The position numbers and the translations under genes were made by a program. Positions 9,601 to 19,600 of a stretch of DNA of 23,404 bases are shown here, in pieces (position 1 is the stretch's first letter; each line of letters starts with the position of its first letter). The notes below the pieces were generated by a model. It was given only the letters and a program-made list of their open reading frames with translations. It had not been told where the DNA came from and made no database searches. Origin of the DNA: Apostichopus parvimensis (taxonomy: Eukaryota > Echinodermata > Holothuroidea > Aspidochirotida > Stichopodidae); contig KN892508.1 of NCBI GenBank assembly GCA_000934455.1, positions 6,121-29,524 on the forward strand, read 5' to 3'.

Positions 9601-12600
9601 GTAGCTTACCAAGGCTTCAAGGGTGTTAAAAGGTGCCTTTTTTGGGGGGGGCGGGGGGTGGTCTGAATGTCTGTGTAATTTTGCGTTTGTGGGTTAGTTT
9701 GCTTTATTTCCCTCCATTTTATTTCTGTTTTTTTTTTAGATTGTTAGTAGAGAAGCTTCATAAACGAGGAACAGCGGTCTATCTAGTGACAGGAGGATTC
9801 GCGTGCCTTGTCTCAGAGGTCTCTAAGAAGTTAAACATTCCAGATGAAAACATATTTTCAAATAGGTTATTATTTTACTTTGATGGTAAGTCTGTGACTG
9901 TTGCATATTCCTTTCCTTTTTGGTTTCGATGATGATCGTAACCTTTGCATTCATGATGGCGTGTGTGTGTGTGTTTGTGTGTGTGTGAGTGCGTTTGTGA
10001 TGCCCAGTTGTAAACACGATATCTCAAGAAGGGATGGTCAGACCCACTTCATATTTAGTGTGTAGAGGTACCACATTGAGTACAAGAAGCCCATTGTTTA
10101 TGGTTGAGGTCAAAGGTCATTTGGGGTCACCAGTGGTCAAAGTGTGAAAACCTTGTAAACATGATATCTCAAGGAGAATAGCTTGGGAGAACCTCATATT
10201 TAGTGTGTAGAAGTACCATATTGAGTACAAGTAGCCTATTGTTTTTAGTGGAGGTCAAAGGTCATTTAGGGTCACCAGGGGTCAAATTGTGAAAACCTTG
10301 TTAACACGATATCTCAAGATGGGAAGCATGGGCAGACTCCATATTTAGTGTGTAGAAGTACCACGTAAAGTACAAGAAGTCTATTGTTTTTGGTGGAGGT
10401 CAAAGGTCAGTTGGGGTCACCAGCGGTCAAAATGTGAAAATCTCATAAACACGATATTGCAATACTGGAAGCTTGGGCCAACCTCTTATTTAGTGTGTAG
10501 AAGTACCACATTGAGTTAAAGAAGCCTATTGTTTTTGGTGGAGGTCATCAGAGGTCAAATTGTGAAACCCTTGTAAACGTATACACCCTCACTACACATT
10601 ACGTCAGATTCAGGAAGAAAACTGCTCATGTTACATCATTGAAACCACAATGCATTTTTGCATTCTGGTTCTTGTATTTTGACATTTGTGAAATTTCAGA
10701 CTCCTTCACCATATTCTGGTAAATAAGCAAAGCTTCCATGTGGTTTACCTTTAGATGTGTTCTCTACACAATAAGATGTCCTTTACACTAAGATGTTGTC
10801 GCATTCCCATCACCATGTGTGTACTACATGACCTCTGCTGTCTAAATATGACTACTGCACCTAGCACATCATACTAATCAGGCAATATATACACAGAACA
10901 GAGGAATGAAGGGTTCAGCAACTTCAGCACCTAAAAGAGCTCCCTCTGTCGGGATGAGTTTTGTAGCATTTGCATATTTAGATGATGCAATTTTGAGATT
11001 ATTAATACTGGTGTGTCCATATAGACAGAACTGGTCACAGCTCTTTTATATTTAGTATTTTTGAAACTTCATATCAATCTTTTTCCCAATATTCAAGGAA
11101 CCTGATGAAGAAATTGTCCTCATTTGTCGGAATTATTTCTTAGTTATTATTAAATGATTCCTTTTTCCTTCTCTCTCCCGCAGGTAAATTTCATGGGTTT
11201 GACAAGAAACAGTACACAGCTAGTTCTGGTGGCAAAGCTAAAGTCATGGACCATTTGAAACAAAAGTTTGGTTACCAAAGACTAGTGATGGTTGGAGATG
11301 GTGCTACAGACATGGAATCTTCACCCCCAGCAGTAAGTTTTTCACTTTTTTCTTCTTCTTTTTTTATAAAATTCATTTGTAGAAACTTTTGCTTCACTTT
11401 TTAAGTAAGCTGCTAAATTTTCTGACGACGTGCGTCGTGGCTACCAGCACATTCTAAACATTTATCTGGCAGCGTCACGGTGATATGAATCTCGTAGGGA
11501 ATTAGTCCAAAGTGCTTTCTTTCCTTCTTGATAATTATATAAGCACTACTAATCAAACGAGGAATCTGAGCAAAGTTCCAAAGTGAGAGTTTTGTGAAAA
11601 CCTTGCATTTCAGATCATCGCCTGCTAAAAATAGTTTACACAGTACTTACTTAGTTTTGGAAGCCAGCCAACAGTATAAATATGCACAAGAATATTTTGA
11701 TCCTGAAATGAGTAACGTCTCACTGAGTTGTCCTTGAATAGTTGAGGGTGAATCCCAAAAAGCAAGATAAAATGACTTAAAGCAGCATTTTGCATCCTTT
11801 TCTATGGTGTTTCTCAACCTCACTGATTCCACGATGCCATAACGACATGCATAACTAGCTTATCTATTCAAATCTTACTTCAAATGGTGGCATAAAAGTC
11901 GAAAAATTTACAACTTTCTACTTTGTTTTTCCCGAAGATATTTTCCATTGGGAACCAAATAAACCTTGCCCATAATATGAATATTTAAAAGCTACGAATG
12001 TAATTGACCAATACGTAATACAACACCATGCTTGATTTGTGTAGATAAGTCTATGGCTGTCGTACAAGGGAGCTGTTAGAGTACCAGCTAGCTGGTTGTA
12101 CCAAGTTACCAATTCAACATTTTGAATCTATTTTTAGCAACGGCTCATTACTAAACCTGCATCTCTTTTTGGTTGAATTCAAACTAGTGGGTTGGGAGAA
12201 CTGTATGCGATTAATACTAAATGTGTTATTTTTCGGAGGACACTTTTCTCATTATCTGCAAGTGTCCATAATTACTCGCCAATTAACGCTTTTGGCAGGG
12301 AAAAAACTTGGCTAATATCTTAGTTTGCTGTTTTGTGATTGATATATATGTAAAAAGCTGGATGGACTTGGCAAAAAAGTGGAAAACGGCGACAAAACGC
12401 AAAATGCTGCTTTAAGTGATCCGAGGAAAATGTGATCTACAGTATGGCGTAGTACCAGGCAATGTAATCCTGGAGACTTAGACTTTAAAAACGTTGCATT
12501 CTCTACCAGTAGATAGTTCTGCACAGTGTGACACTTATATTTCAATGATACACTCGTTCAAGGTTTTACAATAACATCTTGCATGCACTTAACTTAAACA

Positions 12601-12974
12601 GCCATCTTAAGTATGTAGCATGTCATCAAAGTGTTCAATATGGGTGGGGGATATGGGATATCATTTTAATCATACAGCTCTCCCAGAGAATTATAATAAG
12701 TTTTCTGACAAAATTCTTAGACAAAATTTAGTTTTATTGGCACTCCAGTGGTGCATTGCTATGAAGGTTTTTTTTTTTTTTTAGTGAGAAATGTTTCCTC
12801 GTCCACCTGTTATCTTCGTTTAAAACTGACTTTTTAATATAATATTCTTATCTCTTCTCTTCACAGGATGCCTTTATAGGATTCGGAGGCAATCAAATCC
12901 GACCCAATATACAGAATGAAGCGCAGTGGTACGTGACTAGCTTCAAGGAACTTATAGATGCCCTGGATTTTTAA
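6498..12974 (+). CDS. PSPH: Phosphoserine phosphatase, complete five-exon gene
   Basis: This enzyme removes phosphate from O-phospho-L-serine, the last step of the phosphorylated pathway of L-serine synthesis, in the cytosol and with Mg2+. The coding exons are 6498-6628, 8307-8441, 9740-9885, 11184-11332 and 12867-12974. Joined, they give 669 bases, or 222 residues, against about 225 in vertebrates. The HAD motifs appear in order: FDVDST (nucleophile D17, acid/base D19), E26 and R62 for substrate binding, TGG at 106-108 (motif II), K155 in SGGK (motif III) and GDGATD at 175-180 (D176 and D180 bind metal). DAFIGFGGN follows at 188-196. All introns are GT-AG and all phases close. The start was chosen because AAGATGG is a good Kozak context and gives the family N-terminus length; a second ATG (M5, ACCATGG) is also strong. 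The only oddity is Thr where mammals have Ser in motif II. The identification is near certain. Confidence 0.97.
8013..8080 (-). ncRNA. Hammerhead-ribozyme-like motif in a dispersed repeat
   Basis: Read on the minus strand from 8076, TTAGCCT is followed by CTGAAGA (8069-8063), one extra A, and a 6-bp stem GATCCT-GCT-AGGATC (8061-8047). Then come GAAAC (8046-8042), GTC (8041-8039) and AGGCCAA. TTAGCCT and AGGCCAA pair as stem I with one mismatch. This matches the hammerhead plan of CUGANGA, stem II, GAAA, stem III, UH, with the usual GUC cleavage triplet. Stem III is only a loop-free ACGU, which would need a dimer. The extra A before stem II departs from consensus. Such short-stem-III motifs are known in Penelope-like elements; that link is inferred. 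Confidence 0.45.
8121..8181. repeat. CAGACAGGTTAATGTCTG minisatellite
   Basis: Three copies lie at 8121-8138, 8144-8159 (shortened) and 8164-8181. Each full copy is also a partial palindrome (CAGACA with TGTCTG). It lies next to the hammerhead-type repeat and may be part of the same element. Confidence 0.75.
8307..8441 (+). CDS. PSPH: PSPH coding exon 2
   Basis: The exon follows a TTTTGACAG acceptor and ends before GTAAGT. It encodes residues 45-88 plus both split codons. It holds the helical cap domain, with TKKAMDG, then the substrate-binding QEALQARL (R62). The split codon CA|A gives Gln89. Confidence 0.96.
8442..9739 (+). other. PSPH intron 2
   Basis: A GT-AG intron of 1298 bp. It contains three 15-bp units (8515-8559), a run of twelve G (8615-8626), a strongly A/T-only tract (about 8786-8878) and a G-rich run near 9643-9660. 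The frames inside it (9093-9422 and 9472-9666) show no family features. Confidence 0.9.
8515..8559. repeat. 15-bp minisatellite, three units
   Basis: TATGGATTTACTATT occurs twice exactly, followed by a third diverged copy TATGAATTTAATATT. Confidence 0.85.
9740..9885 (+). CDS. PSPH: PSPH coding exon 3
   Basis: The acceptor is a long T run ending in TTTAG, and the donor is GTAAGT. The exon encodes residues 90-137 plus split codons. It includes VYLVTGGF with HAD motif II (T106-G107-G108) and the conserved KKLNIP and NRLLFYFDG strands. Confidence 0.96.
9961..9990. repeat. (GT)n microsatellite
   Basis: This is a nearly pure GT run with single interruptions, directly before the 145-bp satellite. 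Confidence 0.95.
10008..10580 (+). repeat. 145-bp satellite, four units, with DR1 sites
   Basis: Units start TTGTAAACACGATATCTCAA at 10008, 10153, 10298 and about 10443, exactly 145 bp apart. The last unit is shortened to about 128 bp by a deletion. Each of the first three contains AGGTCAAAGGTCA (10107, 10252, 10397), a perfect direct repeat of AGGTCA spaced by one base, then GGGTCACC and a further GGTCAAA. Similar dispersed satellites are common in echinoderm-type genomes (from memory). Confidence 0.9.
11184..11332 (+). CDS. PSPH: PSPH coding exon 4
   Basis: The acceptor is CTCTCTCCCGCAG and the donor GTAAGT. The exon completes Gly138 and encodes residues 139-187. It carries motif III (SGGKAKV, K155) and motif IV (MVGDGATDME, D176 and D180). 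It ends in phase 0 after PPA. Confidence 0.96.
11333..12866 (+). other. PSPH intron 4
   Basis: A GT-AG intron of 1534 bp. Its middle is the TTAA-flanked MITE at 11781-12411. The minus-strand frames at 11647-12545 lie in and around this element and show no protein family features. Confidence 0.9.
11777..12415. mobile_element. TTAA-flanked MITE-like element
   Basis: AGCAGCATTTTGC at 11781-11793 recurs as its exact complement at 12399-12411. TTAA stands just outside both ends (11777-11780 and 12412-12415). The 631-bp interior has no transposase. TTAA duplications with AG...CT ends suggest a non-autonomous Kolobok- or piggyBac-type transposon; this class is an inference from the ends alone. Confidence 0.6.
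12867..12974 (+). CDS. PSPH: PSPH coding exon 5 and stop
   Basis: The acceptor is CTCTTCTCTTCACAG. The exon encodes DAFIGFGGNQIR through the C-terminal ELIDALDF (residues 188-222) and stops at TAA 12972-12974. The conserved QWYVTSFKEL matches the terminal helix of the family. Confidence 0.96.
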   Translation, partial: DAFIGFGGNQIRPNIQNEAQWYVTSFKELIDALDF

Positions 12975-13226
12975 AAAACAAATAATTCTAAAAGCTTCTG
13001 TTTTAGGAAGAAAAAGATAAAACACGTTTAGTCTCGTACCAATTGATTAGCGATCATTATCTTGTGATTGCTTGATTCAACCGGGTGAGCGGCCGAGAAC
13101 ACGTAATTTAAAAAAAAAAAAAAATTCCCAACTGGCAACCGGACTTTTCCATTCGTCCTTGCAAACTTGGTGCTGTTTGAAAGTTTGTGTTGTATTCATT
13201 GTTGTTGTTTTAACTTTTAAAGTTGT

Positions 13227-13232
13227 AATAAA
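13227..13232 (+). terminator. Candidate PSPH poly(A) signal
   Basis: This is a canonical AATAAA about 250 bases after the PSPH stop, the first one downstream, followed by a T/G-rich stretch (TTTGTTTATGG). That fits a short 3' UTR. AATAAA copies further on (about 15306 and 15594-15637) could serve longer forms. Confidence 0.55.
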
Positions 13233-15639
13233 CTCATAATTTGTTTATGGTTTATAGAACAATGTACTCTGCCAGTTGTCCTTCCATCCATCATAAAGGA
13301 ACAGGCATTACTTGAAATTTTTAATTTAATTGAAACGGTTCTTTCGAAAAGCAGAATACTTGAATGGCAGCTGGCAAAAATTTTATTTAAAGTATTCATT
13401 AGGTAGAAAAAATAATCCGTGAATAATCAAATCAACTGATGAGCTGATTGATCAGCCATAACCCGACAATTAAGGTATCGGATTGGAAAAAAAATGTATG
13501 CGCCTTATCGAAATTGATGTTTAAAGTGACCAATGCCTAATTTTATAAGTGGAAGTCAAAGACATCAATTTCAAAGTACAATTTAAAATTGAGTGAGCGT
13601 GTGAATGTTTAATGAGAGGGCTTTTGAAGCTAAATATCTCTTAAGCATTGGCATTAAGTGATGCTACCACTGAGTGACTTTTATTCCCCTTTTCAGGGTT
13701 TCATTTATTTATTTCTGTTTTATCTTATCTTCTGGGAGCTATGGACAAATGTTTGAATGTTTTGAGACCAGTGAATACGGACTGATGTGGTCTACTACTA
13801 AACCTAGGTATATTACTTACTGTTAAACTTGATTTTGAAGAAAAAGTAAGGTATCAGGCTGGTAAACGAGTCTTGCATCACATCATTATTTATTCTGTGG
13901 AATGGCAGCCGTGGAATTTCCCCAAAAAGCATTTACTGATTTAAGAGAGCTTTTTAAAGCCTGGAGGTAATTGCAGGTATGTCATGTGTTGGTAATTAAG
14001 CGAGGCTACCTACCACAGTGTAACTGCTTGGTTTGCAAGAATTTGTTCTTTCTCTTCTATGTGTGTCTACAACACAAATGATAGATCACTGACAACGAGC
14101 CATTTGCCAACACAACACAACACTCACATCTTGTGAATTGAAACTGGTTAAGAGGTTGTAGCATCCTAAAAGTGTGCATCAAAAGCCCTACTTCAACACC
14201 CAACAAATAAGTGTCTTGTATTAAAGTCATGCCTGAAAGCTTAGGAGGTAGTATTAAAATTCTAAACATAGGAACCAGAGGCTACCAACAACAACTTCCC
14301 TGTCCACTTTAGTTGTTGTGCCACGCAACTACACTATTTTGCTTGTGTCAAGTAATGTGGGTTGGTGTTGTAATCTTCCAGTTGTATTGGCCTTGGACAG
14401 TGTAGCATGAACAATGCTCAAAGCTTTTGATGAATTATGTAGCAGACAGCCTCATAATGTCATGTTATGATTTCATCTGAAAGAAAGACCCATTTTTTTT
14501 TTTTTGGTAGCATGCACTTTTTGTTTTAGTAAAACAAGCTTGCAGTTAATGTTTTCATAATGATTATCACATGTTAATTTATTTTGAGGAGTTGTAAAGA
14601 GCAAATAATTATAGTAAATTGTTTTAATGAAGATTGTTTCCACTTGTTTTATTATTTGTTTGTTTTTTTCTTCAAGCAAAATGAATTCTATTATATCCAT
14701 TAAAGCAAGGACTTAAATATTAATTAAAACCAAAAAACAAAAAAAAGTTGAGCATGTTACAATATCAATTAAACTTCTATTACTTAATACAGGAATTTGT
14801 TTTAATTTCTAAAATTATTCTAAATTGCAGTGGTTCCCTCCCTATCAAGTTCCCCGAAGTTACTGTTGTTCAACACAAGCATGAACAACATGCTTTTTCC
14901 CTTCAAAAATGGGTTACCTATATTTCATCCGACGGTAGTTGTCCAGAGGAAGAAGTCTTTCGTTGGAAAAATTGATTTGAAGGGCCACCAATATAAAAAA
15001 AATAGTACTAGTTTTGGGGTGATAACAATTTTGCACAAGCTAGGCGACAGAATCACCATCCAGAAAGGTTTGTCAGAAATACCTAAAAATCAAGACATTT
15101 AAAAAAATCTGTGAATCCACCTGGATGCTCCCCATAGATTAGAAAACATGAGTGACAAGTAGCAAGAATTACTAGTTATTGTCAATAACAACATCAAATC
15201 CCAATGTCCATATGTAACAACTTAGCTATATTAGCTAAAAATCTCTACTATTTAGGTGCAGGCTATCCCTTGGTGCTGTTATTCAATTTATACTAAAATT
15301 CGGAAATAAAATATCTGATATGACTTAAAACAGTTTTGTGCCCACGTATTTGCGTGGCTGCAAACATTACCTTCCAAACATGCCAGCTGCTCTAATCTTC
15401 AAACAGTTACATTAACATTTAAATATTTCTTTGCGTGAAATAGCAGTACTGGTATTAAGTATAGGAAAAAAAACATTTGAATCCACAATAGTAAAAAATA
15501 GCTTTAAAATACATCAGACCTTGCTGTTAGGGTGCCAGACCTTAATAAGTGTCAAATCTACAGAAATTGAATTTGGCAGTTTCACCTGCTTGTGAATAAA
15601 CTGTGGATTGAAAATAAAATATATATTCCACAATAAACA

Positions 15640-16105
15640 GGCTGCAAACTTCAAACTGAACTTTTGAAATTAATATTCAACAAATCGATATTGTAAATCT
15701 GCATGTTTCACAAACTGCAGGACGAGATGGTACAAATCAGGCTCTTGAGTATGTAATGGTGTAGAAATAATCATGTGACATCTAGTAAAAAAATAAGGTT
15801 GGAAATGATATAGCAATGGCTTCAGCCTTCATGAAATTAACTTAGGTTTCAGCCTAAACTTTGCTGCAAACTTCAAACTTTGCTGCAAAGGCTGCAAACT
15901 TCAAACTGAACTTTTGAAATTAATATTCAACAAATCGATATTGTAAATCTGCATGTTTCACAAACTGCAGGACGAGATGGTACAAATCAGGCTCTTGAGT
16001 ATGTAATGGTGTAGAAATAATCATGTGACATCTAGTAAAAAAATAAGGTTGGAAATGATATAGCAATGGCTTCAGCCTTCATGAAATTAACTTAGGTTTC
16101 AGCCT
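15640..16105 (+). repeat. Perfect 216-bp direct duplication
   Basis: Positions 15640-15855 and 15890-16105 are identical as far as I can read, at an offset of 250 bp. The 34-bp spacer is made of shorter copies of the same start (TTTGCTGCAAACTTCAAAC). The perfect identity implies a recent duplication or an assembly error. Confidence 0.95.
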
Positions 16106-16505
16106 TTATGAAATTAAGTCTATGCACCACGGCATTTCAGTCTCGACCTTTCAGCCTGCTTGATGAATGAATAAGTGTGTCTATGTGTGTCTTCTCAGAA
16201 AATATCAGTAACAATAACACAACTACCTCACATATAGCTCTCTTGGACATATTTCAGCAATAGTGCTCTTACAATCAAACCAATTTCACGTGAAGGCCTG
16301 CCAGTCTCCCAAAATGTATCACTTTGCAGACTCTTGCGATGTCCACGAGGACATCACGGTTGCATAAAGTTGGCTGTAATCCCTCTCCTTCGTGTGTATA
16401 ATAGTTTTGACTCCTTTCAATTGGTGATTTTCATTCAAATCATCCAGCTTTATCACCGAACACTCGTGAACGTATCTGCTCTTAAGCTGCTCGCAGGGGG
16501 TAAAA

Positions 16506-16679
16506 TCAGTCGTTCCAATTCACTTTTACGGGGTCGAAGGCGAATCTGTCTGGCATACCCTCGTGGGAGAACTTCAGATCAAAGTCAGATTTGCTCCACT
16601 GGAATGGAACCTGCTGGTCCCAGGTTGGTCCACTCACAGCTAGGAATGACAGGTCGTTCACCATCGAGCTTGAAATGAC
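16506..16679 (-). CDS. PLBD2: PLBD2 exon E (last coding exon and stop)
   Basis: The acceptor is TTTTTTTTACTCCTTTAG. It encodes VISSSMVNDLSFLAVSGPTW, DQQVPFQWSKSD, HEGMPDRF and the terminal FDPVKVNWND, ending at TGA (16508-16506). The SGPTWDQ and PVKVNW blocks are the usual C-terminus of the family. Confidence 0.95.
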   Translation of the reverse strand, partial: VISSSMVNDLSFLAVSGPTWDQQVPFQWSKSDFDLKFSHEGMPDRFAFDPVKVNWND

Positions 16680-19600
16680 CTAAAGGAGTAAAAAAAACAC
16701 TGCAAGTTTACGGTTTTATTTTGACTTCTGGAAGGAAGTTCAAGAATAGACAAAAACCAATCATGCCAGCAAGTTCTGTATTCTAACAAAACAAAGAGTG
16801 AAACGAGATCAAAGATGATCTAAGGCGATGCTTTATAGATTTTCAAAATTGACAATACGATAACAACTTTGTAAAGATTTCCCCTGGAAGCAATTATAGT
16901 GACTCCAGTCAGAAAAAGTTACTTGTTATGTAAAAAAATATGTAAGTTTTCAATTGGGGAGACTTAGGACTTTTGGTTAGTCTTGAAGAATGAAACTTTT
17001 TCAAACCATAACGACAATAATAACACACCATTTTTTTGTATCTTTACCAAATGCATGTTAAGTGCTGAGTAAGAAGCCATTCTATTAGACTCTTAACATG
17101 GCTTCCCCACCCACCCCCCCCCCCCTCAATGCTTTTCATGGTAGTGTTCTTGTCATAAAAAACTCAGATCAAGAAACATTTCAGAAAGGAAGTTTTTGTG
17201 ATTATTTTGAAAAGAAAACTTAAGGCTCAGAATGTACCAGGGATGTTCATTTACTTTTCTAATCAGCTATCGTTGTCATATCTGTATGTTCATCTAAGTC
17301 AAACTTTGGAAAGTTAAACCAATATTTGCCCTCCCAGTTTGCATATTGACTTTTCATACGTGCTGTCATTGCGTGATGAACACTTCTTGAATTCGTGACT
17401 AGGAAAAATTATTACCACTAAATATATGACCTGAAGAATTTCCACTCCGGGGGCAGAAAAGGAATGTCTCTATCATTTCCAGTAATATTTACATCGTAAA
17501 CAAATCCGCGTCTAGACTTGTTTATTTACGATAAACTGCGACTACTGCAAATGGTACACCCGATATTCATCTCATGACTTTAACAAAACAATTCTTTGTT
17601 TGCAACAGTCTTTGTCTTGTTGTTTAACTTATCTACTGATAAACGTTGACATTTCAATGACTGTAAAAATTAGAGATACAAATTAATTTCTTCGTTGTGT
17701 GGGGGTTTTGGTTTTAGACGCGTCATGCAGGCTCCACCTTGTTTGTATTTGAATACGCGCTCCTCTTCAATCTTGAAGACATTCAACGGGAATGACTCTT
17801 CCATGATTTTGTTGATGATGAACAGGTGTGAAGAGACTCACCTTTGCATCGGTGCCGCCATGGCAACGGTGTCCGAGCATCGGGAGGTAGTAGACACCGT
17901 CGGCCGGATTCAGATCCGACCTGGCTGATATTCCAAGCTCACCAGAATAAGGAGGAGTACAATTACAAGCGCCCAAAGAATCATTCTGAAAGTCGTTATA
18001 CCTTTTTAGGAAAAATTTGAAAAAAAAGAGCTTTATGGTTTGAAATAACCCAATCACTACTTGCAAATGACTCTAGTACCTCGATAAGTTTACTGCCCGT
18101 ATCTAGCTGTCCCGCATCCCATCCGCCTTCTCGCCTTTCTCGCTAATAGATATATGTAAATACTCCAAAGGTAGGTTCAGATTGACATTAAGCATCAGTG
18201 CAAACATGAAGACAAAAATCCTACCCGCATCTTTCAAAATGATTTCCTAAAAAGTGTCATCGAGTTATTATTTATTAATAAAAAGATGGCTTCACGGAAT
18301 TTTAATTGAAGCGATCTACCCGCAGTGAATCCGATAACCAAAAATAGAAACCAGAAAAGCCAACAGGTTAAGTGATACCTTGTAGACAGTTCTAACATGT
18401 AATAAAGGGGGATCCACATATCATGTATGAAGTCCTTCCGAGGTTTACTTTTGGAGTCCTGCTAACATATATTTAAGATTTTGACCCACACTGACCTCTA
18501 CAGAAAAAAATAAGGTTCCTGTACTCAATCGGGAGGGTGTATCCACAAACCAAATATGAAGTTCACCCACCCTATAGTTGTTGAGTTATGGTGATTACAA
18601 AAGCCAATGCTTCACACACACACACACACGCACACGCACATACACACACACAAATGGTGATTCTTCTCAAATGACATCTGAGGACTTGGAATTCCTTTGT
18701 AAAAGTCCCCAATCTGAATGCAGAACAAGTGCACACACAGATACACACACACACACCATCGCAAATATTTCATTTGCCTCCAATGCATTGACATTTATCA
18801 ATGACAAGATCAGCTGAATATGGGCAAGAACCAGATATACCTGCAGGTTCTCTTCTTGAGAAAACAGGTTTACAACATTTCCACATTTTTTGACATGTGT
18901 TGACTGACCTCACATGACCTTTGAACTTCACTCCATTAAAGTAGGGCTTTCTTATTCATTTGGGAAGCATCCACCTACTCAGAGAAGAGAACCAACCAAA
19001 TTCCCTTCTTGAGAGATCATGTGTACAGCATTTTCATATTTTGACCTGTGGTGACCTTTCACCTCTGCTAAAAACCAATACACTTCTAGGAGTTCAATAT
19101 GGGCATTCACCTAGCAACTTCAAGACTCATCAACTAATACCTACTTGAGATATTGTTTGGAATATTTTTAAAAAAATCATCTCTGTTTACCTTTGACCTC
19201 CAAGAAAAACAAGTTCATATAAATCAATATCGGGATTTTATGTTAACTTAATACATATTCTTTAAAGAAATTATCGTCTCACCTCATTAATTTCATGACC
19301 GAATCTGTATCTATCGCATCTGTGTGGTTTCTTCTGAACATTTTGGCTCTCGGGCAATTTTCGTATGAAAAGATATCGCCGTACTGCTCGAAACTGGCTT
19401 GTGCACCACTCATGTTGTATATGTCTGGAAAGTACCTGGATGGGTTGTACAAGGAGCGTAAACGGTTTTGAGTACGTCTTGCCAAATGCACAAAATATGT
19501 GTTTACATGATATGGAAGGTGGATAGGTCTACAACTATCATGTACTGCTGTTATACTGTCGAAGCAGTCATCCCTTAATCGTTAGTTAACAATTTCTTCA

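Larger units (their letters stand above)
9886..11183 (+). other. PSPH intron 3
   Basis: A GT-AG intron of 1298 bp. Its first half is a GT microsatellite followed by the 145-bp satellite. The remainder (about 10581-11160) is unremarkable A/T-rich DNA ending in a strong CT tract before the acceptor. Confidence 0.9.
12975..16505. other. Convergent intergenic region and 3' UTRs
   Basis: This is about 3.5 kb between the PSPH stop and the PLBD2 stop. It holds the PSPH poly(A) signal and the perfect 216-bp duplication. On the - strand no canonical AATAAA lies close to the PLBD2 stop: a variant GATAAA is at about 16449-16454, and canonical copies occur only near 14648 and 14578. The frames at 13217-15102 show no family features. 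Confidence 0.7.
18478..19215 (-). repeat. Diverged antiparallel copies of the 145-bp satellite
   Basis: On the minus strand this array repeats the blocks of the 10008 satellite: GAGGTCA-like sites, TGTGAAAA/TGAAAATG, and TCTCAAG. On the + strand it reads CTTCTTGAGA, then TTTTGACCTG, then TGACCTTTGAAC (18917), TGACCTTTCACC (19051) and ACCTTTGACCTCC (19191). Units of about 135-150 bp can be followed but are heavily mutated. Confidence 0.65.
18002..19282 (-). other. PLBD2 intron C-D
   Basis: A GT-AG intron of 1281 bp. It is largely filled by a diverged satellite array (about 18478-19215) interrupted by two CA microsatellites. Confidence 0.9.

Noticed and set aside
8442..11183. PSPH introns 2 and 3 are both exactly 1298 bp
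   Set aside because: Their sequences are unrelated (A/T tracts versus satellite), so the equal lengths are coincidence.
14748..15102. Two overlapping + frames between the genes
   Set aside because: Composition and lack of any known motif fit chance frames in intergenic DNA; neither continues PSPH or PLBD2.
17695..17928. 77-codon open frame on the + strand
   Set aside because: It is the reverse of PLBD2 exon D; conserved residues are on the minus strand only.
18572..18817. Several frames rich in Cys-Val or His-Thr
   Set aside because: They are translations of the CA/GT microsatellites.
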